Shown: piece by piece, positions 55,013-63,669 of the stretch
Numbering within the stretch: the stretch's first letter is position 1
Layout: each line of letters opens with the position of its first letter
Assembly (NCBI GenBank): GCA_028285345.1
Contig: JANQPT010000061.1
Coordinates: 186,001-250,000, forward strand
Length of the DNA stretch: 64,000 nt
Source of the DNA: Planctomycetales bacterium
GTDB lineage: Bacteria > Planctomycetota > Planctomycetia > Planctomycetales > Planctomycetaceae
Reading direction: 5' to 3'
The notes under the pieces: model-generated
The model's database searches: none
What the model saw: the letters and a program-made list of their open reading frames with translations, nothing else
Told to the model about the DNA's origin: nothing
Made by a program: the position numbers and the translations under genes

Positions 55013-56446
55013 ATGGGTCGTATCTGCTTCCTGCTGTCGACAGCCGTACTGCACTTGCTGTTGTCGAGCGTAGCGCAGGCTCAGGTTGGTCTCCCGAATT
55101 ACTATGAAGACCATGCAACGACTCCGGGTTGGAAGGACTACCGCGCACTTGCGGAGCGATTGGATTCCCTCGAAGCGGAGAACAGCTCGCTGAGGAGCCA
55201 AGTTCTGTCTTCAAATGAAGCTGATGGGGCTGCGATTCTCCCGGTAGAGTATTGCGCTGCCTGCAATCAACTTCCGTGCGGCTGTGACCGAGCGGATAAT
55301 CAATGTGGCTGGCTGAACCAGCTCAGCGCTGCATGTAAAGAAGGGCTGTCTTGGAACAAAGGTCAGCTTCGCATCGTTCCATTTGGCTATTTCGCAGCTG
55401 ATATGATCGCCAGCGAAAAGGCTTACACCCTCTTGGGCGGACCACTCTTCTTGTTACCCGCAGTGCCGCCAGACATCCCCGACTCCCGGTTTACGTTTAC
55501 CGGCCAGCAAACAACGCTCGGCGCGAATGTCACAGGGCCCAATTTGGGTGATTATGAAAGCAGTGCAGTTGCCGCCTTCAATTTCTTTGGAGATCGGCCC
55601 GTTCAGAACAACCCCGGCGTCTTTTTCGTGTTGGGCTATTTGCAGTTGCAGAGCGACGAGTGGCGGTTTTGGGGAGGCCAAGACGCGGACGCCATCGGAC
55701 GCCAGAATACAAATTCGCCGGCTTGGACCAGCCACAAGCAGTCTGGGAATTTCGGTCAGATCCGCCCTGGATTTCGAGCCGAACGAACGTTTCTTCTCGA
55801 CGATGACGCGGTGACGTCCATCTACCTTGGACTTACCCAGCAAGTCGTGCTTGATTTTATCGCCAATCCCCAAGTCGCCGGAACCGACAATGGTTGGCCT
55901 AACATCGAGTTCCGATGCGGATTAGACCTCGGCACGAATAACGAAGGAATTAGACCGGTCACGATTGCCGTGGGAGGACTGATCGGCGAGACACGAGCCG
56001 TCGATTTCACGGGACAAGCCAAGGGCAACGTCTCGACCACCTGGGCGGTCATCCCTGAACTACGGCTGCAGCTGGGCCGCGTTGGCTTTCACGGCGAAGC
56101 ATTCATCGGAGATGCCATTGGAACCTACAACGCGGGCATCGGGCAGAGCCTAAACATCATTACCGATGAGGCGATCTACACGGTGGGCGGATTTGGGGAG
56201 CTGTTTTATGAGCTATTCTCCGACTTGACGATTGCGGTCGGTTATGGGATCGACGATCCCCGCAACTCCGATCTCGGCCCCAATCAACGGTCGCGCAACG
56301 AGACCTACTGGACGAATGCTATCTGGCGGTTAAACGACCAATGGGAAACACGGTTCGAAGTGGCCCGATTGGAAACCGACTGGACTGCTCCGAGCGTGGG
56401 TAACAAGGCGATGCAGTACCTCGTCTCCGTCAGGTACTACTTCTGA
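55013..56446 (+). CDS. Porin-like outer membrane beta-barrel protein
   Basis: A 477-residue protein with a signal peptide (CFLLSTAVLHLLLSSVAQAQ) from ATG 55013. TTG 54992 is an alternative start with a GGGGG nearby. A short coiled-coil segment (LAERLDSLEAENSSLRSQV) is followed by a Cys-rich stretch (CAACNQLPCGCDRADNQCGW). The rest alternates in strand-like fashion and ends in YLVSVRYYF, an aromatic C-terminus typical of outer-membrane barrels. The Cys-rich part resembles other Planctomycete surface barrels. Its cargo is unknown. Confidence 0.75.
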   Translation: MGRICFLLSTAVLHLLLSSVAQAQVGLPNYYEDHATTPGWKDYRALAERLDSLEAENSSLRSQVLSSNEADGAAILPVEYCAACNQLPCGCDRADNQCGWLNQLSAACKEGLSWNKGQLRIVPFGYFAADMIASEKAYTLLGGPLFLLPAVPPDIPDSRFTFTGQQTTLGANVTGPNLGDYESSAVAAFNFFGDRPVQNNPGVFFVLGYLQLQSDEWRFWGGQDADAIGRQNTNSPAWTSHKQSGNFGQIRPGFRAERTFLLDDDAVTSIYLGLTQQVVLDFIANPQVAGTDNGWPNIEFRCGLDLGTNNEGIRPVTIAVGGLIGETRAVDFTGQAKGNVSTTWAVIPELRLQLGRVGFHGEAFIGDAIGTYNAGIGQSLNIITDEAIYTVGGFGELFYELFSDLTIAVGYGIDDPRNSDLGPNQRSRNETYWTNAIWRLNDQWETRFEVARLETDWTAPSVGNKAMQYLVSVRYYF

Positions 56447-56457
56447 TTGTCACCTCT

Positions 56458-57567
56458 CTAACCCACGCGGTAGATCGGGCAGGTGTTGCAGCGAAGACTC
56501 CCGCCGAACGTTTTGCCGACATCATAATACGGGAAGTGATTCACCTTGATTCCCAGGTTTTCCACTTCTTTGCGCAAACGTTCCGCTTCTGTCGCCATTA
56601 GCACTTCTTCCGGATTAAGGAAGATGAAATTGGCGAGCTTGCTCGTGGCTTCCTCCATCTTCAACTCAATCCACTTCTTCTTCTGCAGCGGTTGCGGCAG
56701 TCCTTTGTAGCCGCCGGGAATATCGTCAATCAGCACGCACCCGAATTTGCGACCGATGACCATCACGCAGTCCAGGTGTTGGTGCGGGAAGCGATCGGGG
56801 TTAATATTGATTTCGTGCACGTTCCAGTCGGGGAATGCGTTCTTGAACCACAGCACGCCGAGGCTATTGGACGCTTGCCGCGAATTCCCAATGTAGATGT
56901 TGCCGTCTTCAATCTCGACGTCTCCCCCTTCGGCGAGCGGCGACTCGTTCTCGTCGTGGTCATAGGTATCCAACGGCTGCGGCATCGAAATCACCCGATT
57001 CCCGTTCTTCATCAGCCCCATCGACACGTAGCGCACGGCGTACTTGTTGCGGATTCGCTCGGGGACTTTAAATGAACACTCTACCAGCGTGTTGCCAATC
57101 GAGACGAGGCTGTCTCGATTGTATCCGTTGATGTTCAATTTGCTCTGCAATGAGAAGTTGGCCAGTTCGTCCTCAGAATGTTTTCGGGGTCGATGGACAA
57201 TAATTCCACGGCCTTTCAGAAAGTCGACCATCGTCTCGACTTTTTCGAGGATTTGCTTGTATTTCTCAGGCTCCGCCTTGCTGTAGAGCTTGCCGCCGTG
57301 TTTCTTCATCAACGCCACTGCTTTGGGGCCGGCGTAGTCCAGGATGGGGTCGTAATCAGGAATGCGGACGTCGTCGAATCGTCCAAAAATGACTTCCTTG
57401 AGCTCGCCATCTTCGCTGAAGCAATTCACCTTCGAGAGGGCTTTATGCTCGGTCACGGATTGACTCTCCTTCGCATGCGTCGTCAAGTTGGTAGTTGCCA
57501 GCGCGGCGGCGGCAGTGCTTGCTGCTGCCTTTACAAACGTACGGCGGTCAAATTCAGGATTTGGCAT
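56458..57567 (-). CDS. Tat-exported amidinotransferase (glycine amidinotransferase-like)
   Basis: A 369-residue protein of the arginine:glycine amidinotransferase/arginine deiminase superfamily. A twin-arginine signal (FDRRTFVKAAASTAAAALA) opens it. Catalytic-site residues are in place: Glu213-Gly-Gly-Asp216, His264 and Asp266 in HLDCVM, and Cys360 in GGSLRCNTC, which corresponds to the nucleophile of the family. An exported form is unusual because the enzyme would need amidino donors outside the cytoplasm. It lies 233 bases after a C26-family gene, separated by a hairpin. The substrates are not known. Confidence 0.85.
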   Translation of the reverse strand: MPNPEFDRRTFVKAAASTAAAALATTNLTTHAKESQSVTEHKALSKVNCFSEDGELKEVIFGRFDDVRIPDYDPILDYAGPKAVALMKKHGGKLYSKAEPEKYKQILEKVETMVDFLKGRGIIVHRPRKHSEDELANFSLQSKLNINGYNRDSLVSIGNTLVECSFKVPERIRNKYAVRYVSMGLMKNGNRVISMPQPLDTYDHDENESPLAEGGDVEIEDGNIYIGNSRQASNSLGVLWFKNAFPDWNVHEININPDRFPHQHLDCVMVIGRKFGCVLIDDIPGGYKGLPQPLQKKKWIELKMEEATSKLANFIFLNPEEVLMATEAERLRKEVENLGIKVNHFPYYDVGKTFGGSLRCNTCPIYRVG

Positions 57568-57733
57568 GGACGGCTTCCCGTGAATCGAGGTTTTGTTGAC
57601 TCGCTCGGAAATCTCTTGGCTCTAAGCCATTGCAATACTAGCCATACCCAAATTGTAGACTGCGGCCTTGGTCAATCCCACACCTCGCGCGCAAATCAGA
57701 GGGGGCGGACGGAACGTGGACCTTAAAGAGACG

Positions 57734-57764
57734 AGAGCGGCCGGACAAGACGTCCGGCCGCTCT
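57734..57764 (-). terminator. Strong hairpin after the C26-like gene
   Basis: Perfect 13-bp arms (57734-57746 and 57752-57764, beginning AGAGCGGCCG) around a five-base loop. It lies 37 bases after the stop at 57801. The minus-strand tail CGTCTCTTT is only moderately T-rich. Confidence 0.6.
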
Positions 57765-57800
57765 GGGGTGTTCTTGTGAATGTGTGCTGAGAATTCTTGC

Positions 57801-58565
57801 CTAGCCAACCTTCCGCAATTGCAGAATCATTGGCGCTTCCTCTTCGCTGCAGGCCTTCAGGAAGTGTTGGAAGACTTGCATGTCGAGCGCCGACGACGTG
57901 TCGCTTTCGGGGTGCCATTGCACGCCGACACAGTACCAGTCGTCGAGGATCGATTCGTACGCCTCGATAACGCCGTCCGGGGAAGTGGCGCAGACGCGGA
58001 ACGGCGTTGCTAGTTGGTCCACCGACTGGTGGTGAGCACTGTTGATGCGGATTTCGCCCGGGCCGTAGATCGCGTCCATCCGCGTGCCGGGGACGATTTC
58101 AATAATGTGCCGCAGATTCTTCTCCACGGGATCGTAATGGTGCAGCGGACGCTGGTACGCCTCGGCGATGTGCTGGAAGATCGTGCCGCCGCAGACGACG
58201 TTCAATGTCTGCATGCCCACTCCGATCGCCAACACCGGGATGCGCCGCTCGTAGGCGATTCTGCAGAGCCGGCGGTCGAAGTCCTCGCGCCGCGTCGGCA
58301 TCGCCCGCGTGGTGGGATGCGGTTCCATGCCCAGCCGCTGCGGATTTAGGTCTTGTGTGCAGCCCGCCAGAACCAGGCCGTCCGCCATGTCCAAAAACTG
58401 GTTCAGATCATCATCTTCCAGAAACGGCGGCAGCGGCATCGGCAACCCGCCGGCAGCGGTGATCGAGTCGTAGTAGCCGGTGTTGAACCACGAGAGCGGG
58501 GTGACGTCTTTGCGCTGCGGACGATAGTCACCGTTAAATGCGATTGTCGGTTTCTTGTTGGACAT
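57801..58565 (-). CDS. Peptidase C26-family protein without the catalytic cysteine
   Basis: A 254-residue class I glutamine amidotransferase-like protein of the gamma-glutamyl-GABA hydrolase (PuuD) group. ATG 58565 follows GGGAGGAG. The nucleophile elbow, normally ICRGMQ, reads IGVGMQ here (residues 114-119), so Cys is replaced by Gly115. His178-His179 in NSAHHQ and His218/Glu220 in WHPE remain. GLVLAGCTQDLNP replaces the usual GGxDxxP. It is therefore probably inactive as a standard hydrolase or has a different role. It lies upstream of the amidinotransferase on the same strand. Confidence 0.86.
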   Translation of the reverse strand: MSNKKPTIAFNGDYRPQRKDVTPLSWFNTGYYDSITAAGGLPMPLPPFLEDDDLNQFLDMADGLVLAGCTQDLNPQRLGMEPHPTTRAMPTRREDFDRRLCRIAYERRIPVLAIGVGMQTLNVVCGGTIFQHIAEAYQRPLHHYDPVEKNLRHIIEIVPGTRMDAIYGPGEIRINSAHHQSVDQLATPFRVCATSPDGVIEAYESILDDWYCVGVQWHPESDTSSALDMQVFQHFLKACSEEEAPMILQLRKVG

Positions 58566-58957
58566 GTTTTTTTCTCCTCCCTGAAAATAACACCCGTGGG
58601 TGCGCGCACTTCATGTGCTACCAGCTATTGCCGGAAAACGCCGCTGTCAGAAGCCGTCGAATGGGCACAGGGCGTAAAAAAAGCGGCGGGAGCTGTCCGG
58701 TCGTCCGAAGACCGACTCCGCCGTCAAAGAGCAAACGTGCAGTATGCAGAGACAAGGTTCCCTCCTCAATCAACGTCAGCCGATCCTTCGGCTGGTGCAA
58801 TCCGGTGCGAAACAACATCCAAGCTTTCGGCTTTCAAGATTGCAGGGCGGGATGTTAGTCCAAGAAGATCCCGTTGTAAAGCAAATCGCTGATTTTGTGG
58901 AATTTGGGGGTTGGTTTACTAGATGTTGTGGCTGCCGAGAGTCTGCCAGCACTGAAA
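58566..58957. other. Structured non-coding stretch
   Basis: About 390 bases between the C26-like and kinase-like genes. It holds the terminator at 58676-58722 and a perfect hairpin CAGCCGA-TCCT-TCGGCTG at 58777-58794. The short frames here have no protein-like features. Confidence 0.5.
58676..58722 (-). terminator. Rho-independent terminator after the mini-kinase gene
   Basis: On the minus strand, outer arms GGCGGAG and CTCCCGCC (one bulge) enclose an inner CGGTC/GACCG stem. They are followed by GC and seven T (plus 58676-58682). It is 236 bases after the kinase-like stop. Confidence 0.75.
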
Positions 58958-59449
58958 TCAATCAGCGAACATGACATTACCGGGTTTCACGTCAGCGAGA
59001 TGGATGCCAAGCGCTTTGAAGTCTGACATCATGCTCTTCACTTCAGGCCAGCGGTCTTCAAACTGCTCTCGTTTCTCTCGTTCCCATTCGGCCATGATCT
59101 GAGGATCGTCGAGGTACGGCGGTTCCGAATCGAGATAGGCGCTCGCGAAGTCAAGCACGTACGGCGCCAAAACGATTTGCATTTCGATGACAAGCAATTC
59201 ATCATGGTAACTGACCAGCCTGGGAACATTGAATTCTCCGATTTTGCCGATGTCGCATTCCTGCAATCTGAGGTAAATATTTCGTTCCCGCATGTAGCAG
59301 ACTGTGTCGTTCAGAGCCTTAATTGCCGTTCCGTTGGTCGTGGCTAGAACAACGCCCTGCGTTCCTCCTCCAATTTCCTTTTTCATAGACAGATTGCGGC
59401 GTTTCAAGTATTCTTCGGCACGTTTGAGCGACTCGGAGTGAAACGACAT
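58958..59449 (-). CDS. Small protein-kinase-like protein
   Basis: A 163-residue protein from ATG 59449, with AAGG seven bases upstream (ATG 59464 has none). It reads as a minimal kinase fold: glycine loop IGGGTQGVV (residues 26-34), Lys44 in AIKAL, hinge LLVIEMQIV, and catalytic loop HLADVKPGNVMF with Asp153, Lys155 and Asn158. It stops at Asp163, so the usual DFG segment and C-lobe are absent. It may bind nucleotides without being a full kinase. It diverges from the + gene with a shared CATG at the start codons. Confidence 0.65.
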   Translation of the reverse strand: MSFHSESLKRAEEYLKRRNLSMKKEIGGGTQGVVLATTNGTAIKALNDTVCYMRERNIYLRLQECDIGKIGEFNVPRLVSYHDELLVIEMQIVLAPYVLDFASAYLDSEPPYLDDPQIMAEWEREKREQFEDRWPEVKSMMSDFKALGIHLADVKPGNVMFAD

Positions 59450-59717
59450 GCTTGACCTTGGCATTGGTACTGACTACTCACCCAAACTTCGCATGTGGCT
59501 TGAGGCCAACGGCCGCACTTGGCCGATTGCGAAACTGGGGCCGGACCACTTTGTGCCGACTGCGGGTTTTGAACTCAGTCCCTGCGACGCGCGGATTGTG
59601 ATGACTGTCGACGGAGAAGAGCACTATTGGCAGGTCAGAATCGTTGATGGAGTATTTCCATTCGATGATTCGGTTCGCATCCAATACTACCGCGACACGG
59701 ATCAATCGGCCACGTGA
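59448..59717 (+). CDS. Small hypothetical protein divergent from the mini-kinase
   Basis: An 89-residue soluble protein with no recognised family. It alternates short strands (ARIVMTVDGEEHYWQVRIVDG) and begins MLDLGIGTDYSPKLRMWLE. The ATG at 59448 shares the palindrome CATG with the divergent kinase-like start. A GGAG lies nine bases upstream. A functional link with its neighbour is plausible but not shown. Confidence 0.55.
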   Translation: MLDLGIGTDYSPKLRMWLEANGRTWPIAKLGPDHFVPTAGFELSPCDARIVMTVDGEEHYWQVRIVDGVFPFDDSVRIQYYRDTDQSAT

Positions 59718-59911
59718 TTTACTGAATCAGCCCCCAACTTGGCGAGCCAGTAGGGCTTCGCGGTAATCCGGATAGGTTGGCTCATTGAGCAATCTGATTC
59801 GACCACGCAGCGAGCCGCGCACTAATCTGGCACGAATTGATTCCGCAGTGTTAGAATTGGCTGGTGATCTCAAAACCAGCTATTCTCCTGCGCGGGAAGC
59901 ATTCGTCGGCC

Positions 59912-62065
59912 ATGATTCGACTGACTTTTCTTGTTATTGCTTTTATCTTCGTCACCGAACTTCCACTTCGCGGCGACGAGCCAAACCCGGTTGCGCCGCG
60001 GAAGCCGCCGCTGCCCTCAGTCGCTGCGGATTCACCGCTCACGAACCCGGTCGACCGCTTTTTGCAGGCGGACCTTACCCGACAGAAGATCGACGAAAGC
60101 AGTCTTGTCTCCGACCGGGTCTTCGCACGGCGTGTCTATCAAGACCTCGTTGGGCTGTTGCCCGATCCGCAGGAGCTCGACGCCTTCGTCGCGGACCAAC
60201 AACCAGAGAAGCGGCGGCTGCTCGTCCAGAAGTTGCTCGGCGATCGGCGGGCGTATGCCGAGCATTGGATGACGTTCTGGAACGATGCGCTGCGGAATGC
60301 CTATCGCGGGACTGGGTTTATCGACGACGGACGGCGGCAGATCACCGGCTGGCTGTTCGAGTCGCTGTACGACAACAAGCCGTACAACCAATTCGTGCAC
60401 GAATTGATCAGCCCTGTCGACGGCTCGGAAGGGTTCATCAAGGGCATCGTCTGGCGGGGTGTCGTCAACGCCAGCCAGCGCCGCGAATTGCAGGCGGCGC
60501 AGACGATCTCGCAAGTTTTCATGGGGACGAACATCAAATGTGCCAGTTGCCACGACAACTTTTTGAATGACTGGAAGCTCTCTGATTCATACGGGCTGGC
60601 GAATGTATTTGCCGAGAAGCCGCTGGAGACGTTCGAGTGCAACAAGCCCAATGGCGAGTTCGCGCCGGTGAAGTTTCTCTATCCACAATTGGGCAAGATC
60701 GATGCCCGTGCGCCGCGCAAGGAGCGGATCAAACAATTGGCGGACGTCATCACCAGCCCCAACAACGGCCGCTTGTCGCGGACGGTCGTAAATCGGCTGT
60801 GGGCGATCTTCTTCGGTCGCGGGATCGTCGAGCCGGTCGACGACATGGCAGCGGAGCCGTGGAACCGCGATTTGCTCGACTGGCTGGCGGCCGACTTGGC
60901 GGAGCATGGTTATGATCTCAAACACACGATGGAACTGATCTGCACATCGCGGGCGTATCAATCGCCGTCGGTCGGGCTGCCGCCGCCGGGTGAGGCGGAG
61001 TATGCATTTCGTGGCCCGTACGTGAAACGAATGTCGGGCGAGCAGTTTTTGGATGCTGTCGCGGCGCTGACGGGGGTCTGGCCCGACCCGAGCGGGCAGA
61101 TGCTCCGCCGCGACGGACGCGGACAGGGCGGGCAAATCACGGCCGTCGCCCGCGTGCTGGCCCGCAAACATCGCGACGACTATGACATCGACGCACAGTG
61201 GATTTGGAATGACCCGCAGGCGGCAACCGCGACACGCGGGGGAGTCGTGCACTTCCGCCGCGCGTTCGAGTTAGCGTCCGTCCCTGCATCAGCGCGGGCC
61301 GTGATCGCGTGCGATAACTCCTGTAAGTTGTTCGTCAACGGCGAAGAAGCGGCGACTGGCGAGAATTGGCAGCAGCCCGCGTCGGTGGACTTGGAGCCTT
61401 TCTTGAAGGCCGGACGCAATGTGTTCGCCGTGCACGCGGTGAACGGCAACGACAAAGATAAAAAGCCGGAAGAGTCCTCTAACCCGGCTGGTTTGCTGCT
61501 GCACGCCGACATTCGTTTCGAAGATGGTCGTCGTCTAGTGCTGAAAACCGACTCCGAATGGATCTGCTCGGCAGAGGTTGTCGGCAACTGGGAGCAGCCT
61601 GACTTCAACCCGAAAGGTTGGCAGCACGCCGTCGCGGTCGCTGACGTAAACGGCGGGCCGTGGCAGATTCGCGATGAACTAATCGCCGCGCTCATCACGC
61701 GAGAGATGAAGATCCGGGCGGCGCTGATCATGGATGACGAACTGACGCGGGCCTTGGGCCGCTCCAACCGTGAACAGGTCGTCACCCGCCGCGAATCGAT
61801 CGCGACGACGCTGCAGGCGCTGGAACTGACCAACGGCCACGCGCTCGATGCGATTTTGAAGAAAGGTGCGGAGAATTGGTTGCGTCGCTATGCGGATGCG
61901 AATGAATTGGTAAGCGGCGTTTATGCCCAAGCAATCGGCCGCACGCCGACGCCGATGGAGCAACAAGCGGCGATTGAATTGATCGGGATGCCGCCCGAAG
62001 CGGACGGAGTCCAGGACTTGTTGTGGGTGGTGTTGATGTTGCCGGAGTTTCAGTTGGTCGAGTGA
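59912..62065 (+). CDS. DUF1549/DUF1553 domain protein with inserted beta-sandwich
   Basis: A 717-residue secreted protein with a signal peptide (IRLTFLVIAFIFVTELPLRG) from ATG 59912. The DUF1549 part covers about 45-260 (NPVDRFLQADLTRQKI, FARRVYQDLVGLLPDPQEL) and contains the CASCHDN heme-like motif. The DUF1553 part follows (LSRTVVNRLWAIFFGRGIV). Around 428-589 an inserted galactose-binding-like domain (VVHFRRAFELASVPASAR, KLFVNGEEAATGENW) interrupts DUF1553. DUF1549/1553 proteins are a hallmark of Planctomycetes and normally pair with DUF1501, as here. Confidence 0.88.
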   Translation: MIRLTFLVIAFIFVTELPLRGDEPNPVAPRKPPLPSVAADSPLTNPVDRFLQADLTRQKIDESSLVSDRVFARRVYQDLVGLLPDPQELDAFVADQQPEKRRLLVQKLLGDRRAYAEHWMTFWNDALRNAYRGTGFIDDGRRQITGWLFESLYDNKPYNQFVHELISPVDGSEGFIKGIVWRGVVNASQRRELQAAQTISQVFMGTNIKCASCHDNFLNDWKLSDSYGLANVFAEKPLETFECNKPNGEFAPVKFLYPQLGKIDARAPRKERIKQLADVITSPNNGRLSRTVVNRLWAIFFGRGIVEPVDDMAAEPWNRDLLDWLAADLAEHGYDLKHTMELICTSRAYQSPSVGLPPPGEAEYAFRGPYVKRMSGEQFLDAVAALTGVWPDPSGQMLRRDGRGQGGQITAVARVLARKHRDDYDIDAQWIWNDPQAATATRGGVVHFRRAFELASVPASARAVIACDNSCKLFVNGEEAATGENWQQPASVDLEPFLKAGRNVFAVHAVNGNDKDKKPEESSNPAGLLLHADIRFEDGRRLVLKTDSEWICSAEVVGNWEQPDFNPKGWQHAVAVADVNGGPWQIRDELIAALITREMKIRAALIMDDELTRALGRSNREQVVTRRESIATTLQALELTNGHALDAILKKGAENWLRRYADANELVSGVYAQAIGRTPTPMEQQAAIELIGMPPEADGVQDLLWVVLMLPEFQLVE

Positions 62066-62067
62066 CT

Positions 62068-62145
62068 GTAGGGTCCGCTGTGCGGACCGAAATCACAACA
62101 GGTGGACACATAACATACGAATTCGGTCCGCACAGCGGACCCTAC
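62068..62145. repeat. REP-like nested inverted repeat between the two DUF genes
   Basis: Two 24-base arms (62068-62091 and 62122-62145) are exact reverse complements. Each arm also contains its own hairpin GGTCCGC-TGT-GCGGACC (or its mirror, with ACA as the loop). This is the layout of REP/BIME elements. It fits exactly between the stop of the DUF1549 gene and the start of the DUF1501 gene. Confidence 0.8.
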
Positions 62146-62151
62146 GAAACC

Positions 62152-63585
62152 ATGATTCAATCGAATACACACAACCGCCGCGATTTACTCAAGACGGCTT
62201 CGGCGGCCACACTCGCCGCACTCGCGGCCGGAGAGCCGAATTTTTCGCTCGCCAAAGAAGACGCCGCTGCCACTCCCACAGCCAAAGCGGACGCCGTCAT
62301 CGTTCTCTGGATGGGGGGCGGGATGGCGCATACGGAGACGTTTGATCCCAAACGGCACACGCCGTTTCGCAAGGGGCTGCCGGCGAATGAAGTGCTCAGC
62401 ACGTTTCCCGCGATCGATACCAAAGTCGACAACATCAAGATTTCTAAGGGGTTGGAGAATATTGCGGCGGTGATGGATCGCGGGACGCTGTTGCGGTCGC
62501 ATTACCTGGCCGATTTGGGCAAGATTCTGCATTCCCGACACCAGTTTCATTGGCATACCGGCTACGAACCTCCGCTAACGGTCGCCGCTCCACACATCGG
62601 CGCGTGGATCGCCTCGATCCTCGGCCCCAAAAACGACGCGGTGCCCCCCTACATCGACATCGGGCAGCGCTATGAAGGGAACGGCGAAGCGGAGGAGTTG
62701 AAGGCGTTTCAAACGGCCGGCATTCTGGGGAGTGAATTCGGCCCGTTTCGCGTTCCCGAACCGACGCAGGCGGTGCAAGCGGTCCGTCCGCCGGCGGGGA
62801 TGAGCCTTAAGCGGTTCCGCAATCGGTATCGTACTTACCGTAAACTCTTGGAGCAAAGTCCCGTCGCCCGGCACGGCAGCGACTATCAGCGCGAGTCGCT
62901 GCTGCGTTCCCTGGATAACGCTTACAAACTGCTCGATTCGCCCGCAGCGCAGGCGTTCGACCTTTCGCAGGAGCCGAAAGAGAGTTACGCCCGTTACGAC
63001 ACCGGCCGCTTCGGATTGGGCTGCCTGCTCGCGCGGCGGTTGATTGAGCAAGGCGCGCGGTTTATTGAAGTCACGACCGAATACATTCCCTTCCTCGGCT
63101 GGGACACGCACGACAACGGCCACACGCGGCTGGTCAAGATGAAAAAATCGATTGACGCCCCGATTGCACAACTTGTGCTCGATCTGGAGCAGCGGGGGTT
63201 GTTGGACAGCACGCTAATTGTTCTGGCGAGCGAGTTCAGCCGCGACATGCTCGTCGAGGGCAAACCGGACAAGCCGGTCGGCAACCAAGTCGCGCAGCCG
63301 GACGTAATTGAAGAGCTAAAGTTTTACGGCATGCACCGCCACTTCACCGGCGCCAGTAGCGTGCTAATGTTCGGCGGCGGGGTCAAGAAAGGATTCCTCT
63401 ACGGCAAAACCGCCGAGGAGCGGCCCTGCACGACGATCGAGAATCCCGTCTCGGTGACCGACCTGCACGCGACGATTTATCAGGCGCTCGGCATCTCGCC
63501 GAAGTTCAACGTCGAGGTCGAGCAGCGACCGTTCTTCGTCACGAAAGATGGCCATGGGACGCCGGTGACGGAGTTGTTGGGTTAA
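62152..63585 (+). CDS. DUF1501 family protein (sulfatase-fold)
   Basis: A 477-residue exported protein. ATG 62152 starts a twin-arginine signal (NRRDLLKTASAATLAALAAG); the frame extends upstream through the repeat and is not used. DUF1501 proteins share the alkaline phosphatase/sulfatase fold. Segments such as AVIVLWMGGGMAHTETFDPK, FLGWDTHDNGHTRL, LIVLASEFSRD and VSVTDLHATIYQALGI are typical. It works with the preceding DUF1549/1553 protein in most Planctomycetes. The substrate is unknown. Confidence 0.9.
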   Translation: MIQSNTHNRRDLLKTASAATLAALAAGEPNFSLAKEDAAATPTAKADAVIVLWMGGGMAHTETFDPKRHTPFRKGLPANEVLSTFPAIDTKVDNIKISKGLENIAAVMDRGTLLRSHYLADLGKILHSRHQFHWHTGYEPPLTVAAPHIGAWIASILGPKNDAVPPYIDIGQRYEGNGEAEELKAFQTAGILGSEFGPFRVPEPTQAVQAVRPPAGMSLKRFRNRYRTYRKLLEQSPVARHGSDYQRESLLRSLDNAYKLLDSPAAQAFDLSQEPKESYARYDTGRFGLGCLLARRLIEQGARFIEVTTEYIPFLGWDTHDNGHTRLVKMKKSIDAPIAQLVLDLEQRGLLDSTLIVLASEFSRDMLVEGKPDKPVGNQVAQPDVIEELKFYGMHRHFTGASSVLMFGGGVKKGFLYGKTAEERPCTTIENPVSVTDLHATIYQALGISPKFNVEVEQRPFFVTKDGHGTPVTELLG

Positions 63586-63597
63586 CGGTTTTTTGAA

Positions 63598-63623
63598 ACC
63601 ACGGAGACACGGAGGGCACGGAG
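63598..63623 (+). repeat. Solo arm of the dispersed CACGGAGACACGGAG repeat
   Basis: ACCACGGAGACACGGAGG followed by GCACGGAG matches 24 of 26 bases of the left arm at 27358-27383. No opposite arm follows nearby, so it is a solo copy. Confidence 0.75.
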
Positions 63624-63669
63624 TTGCCGCGACAATAGTTCCGAGCGGCTCAGGGTGCTGAGGTCCAGT

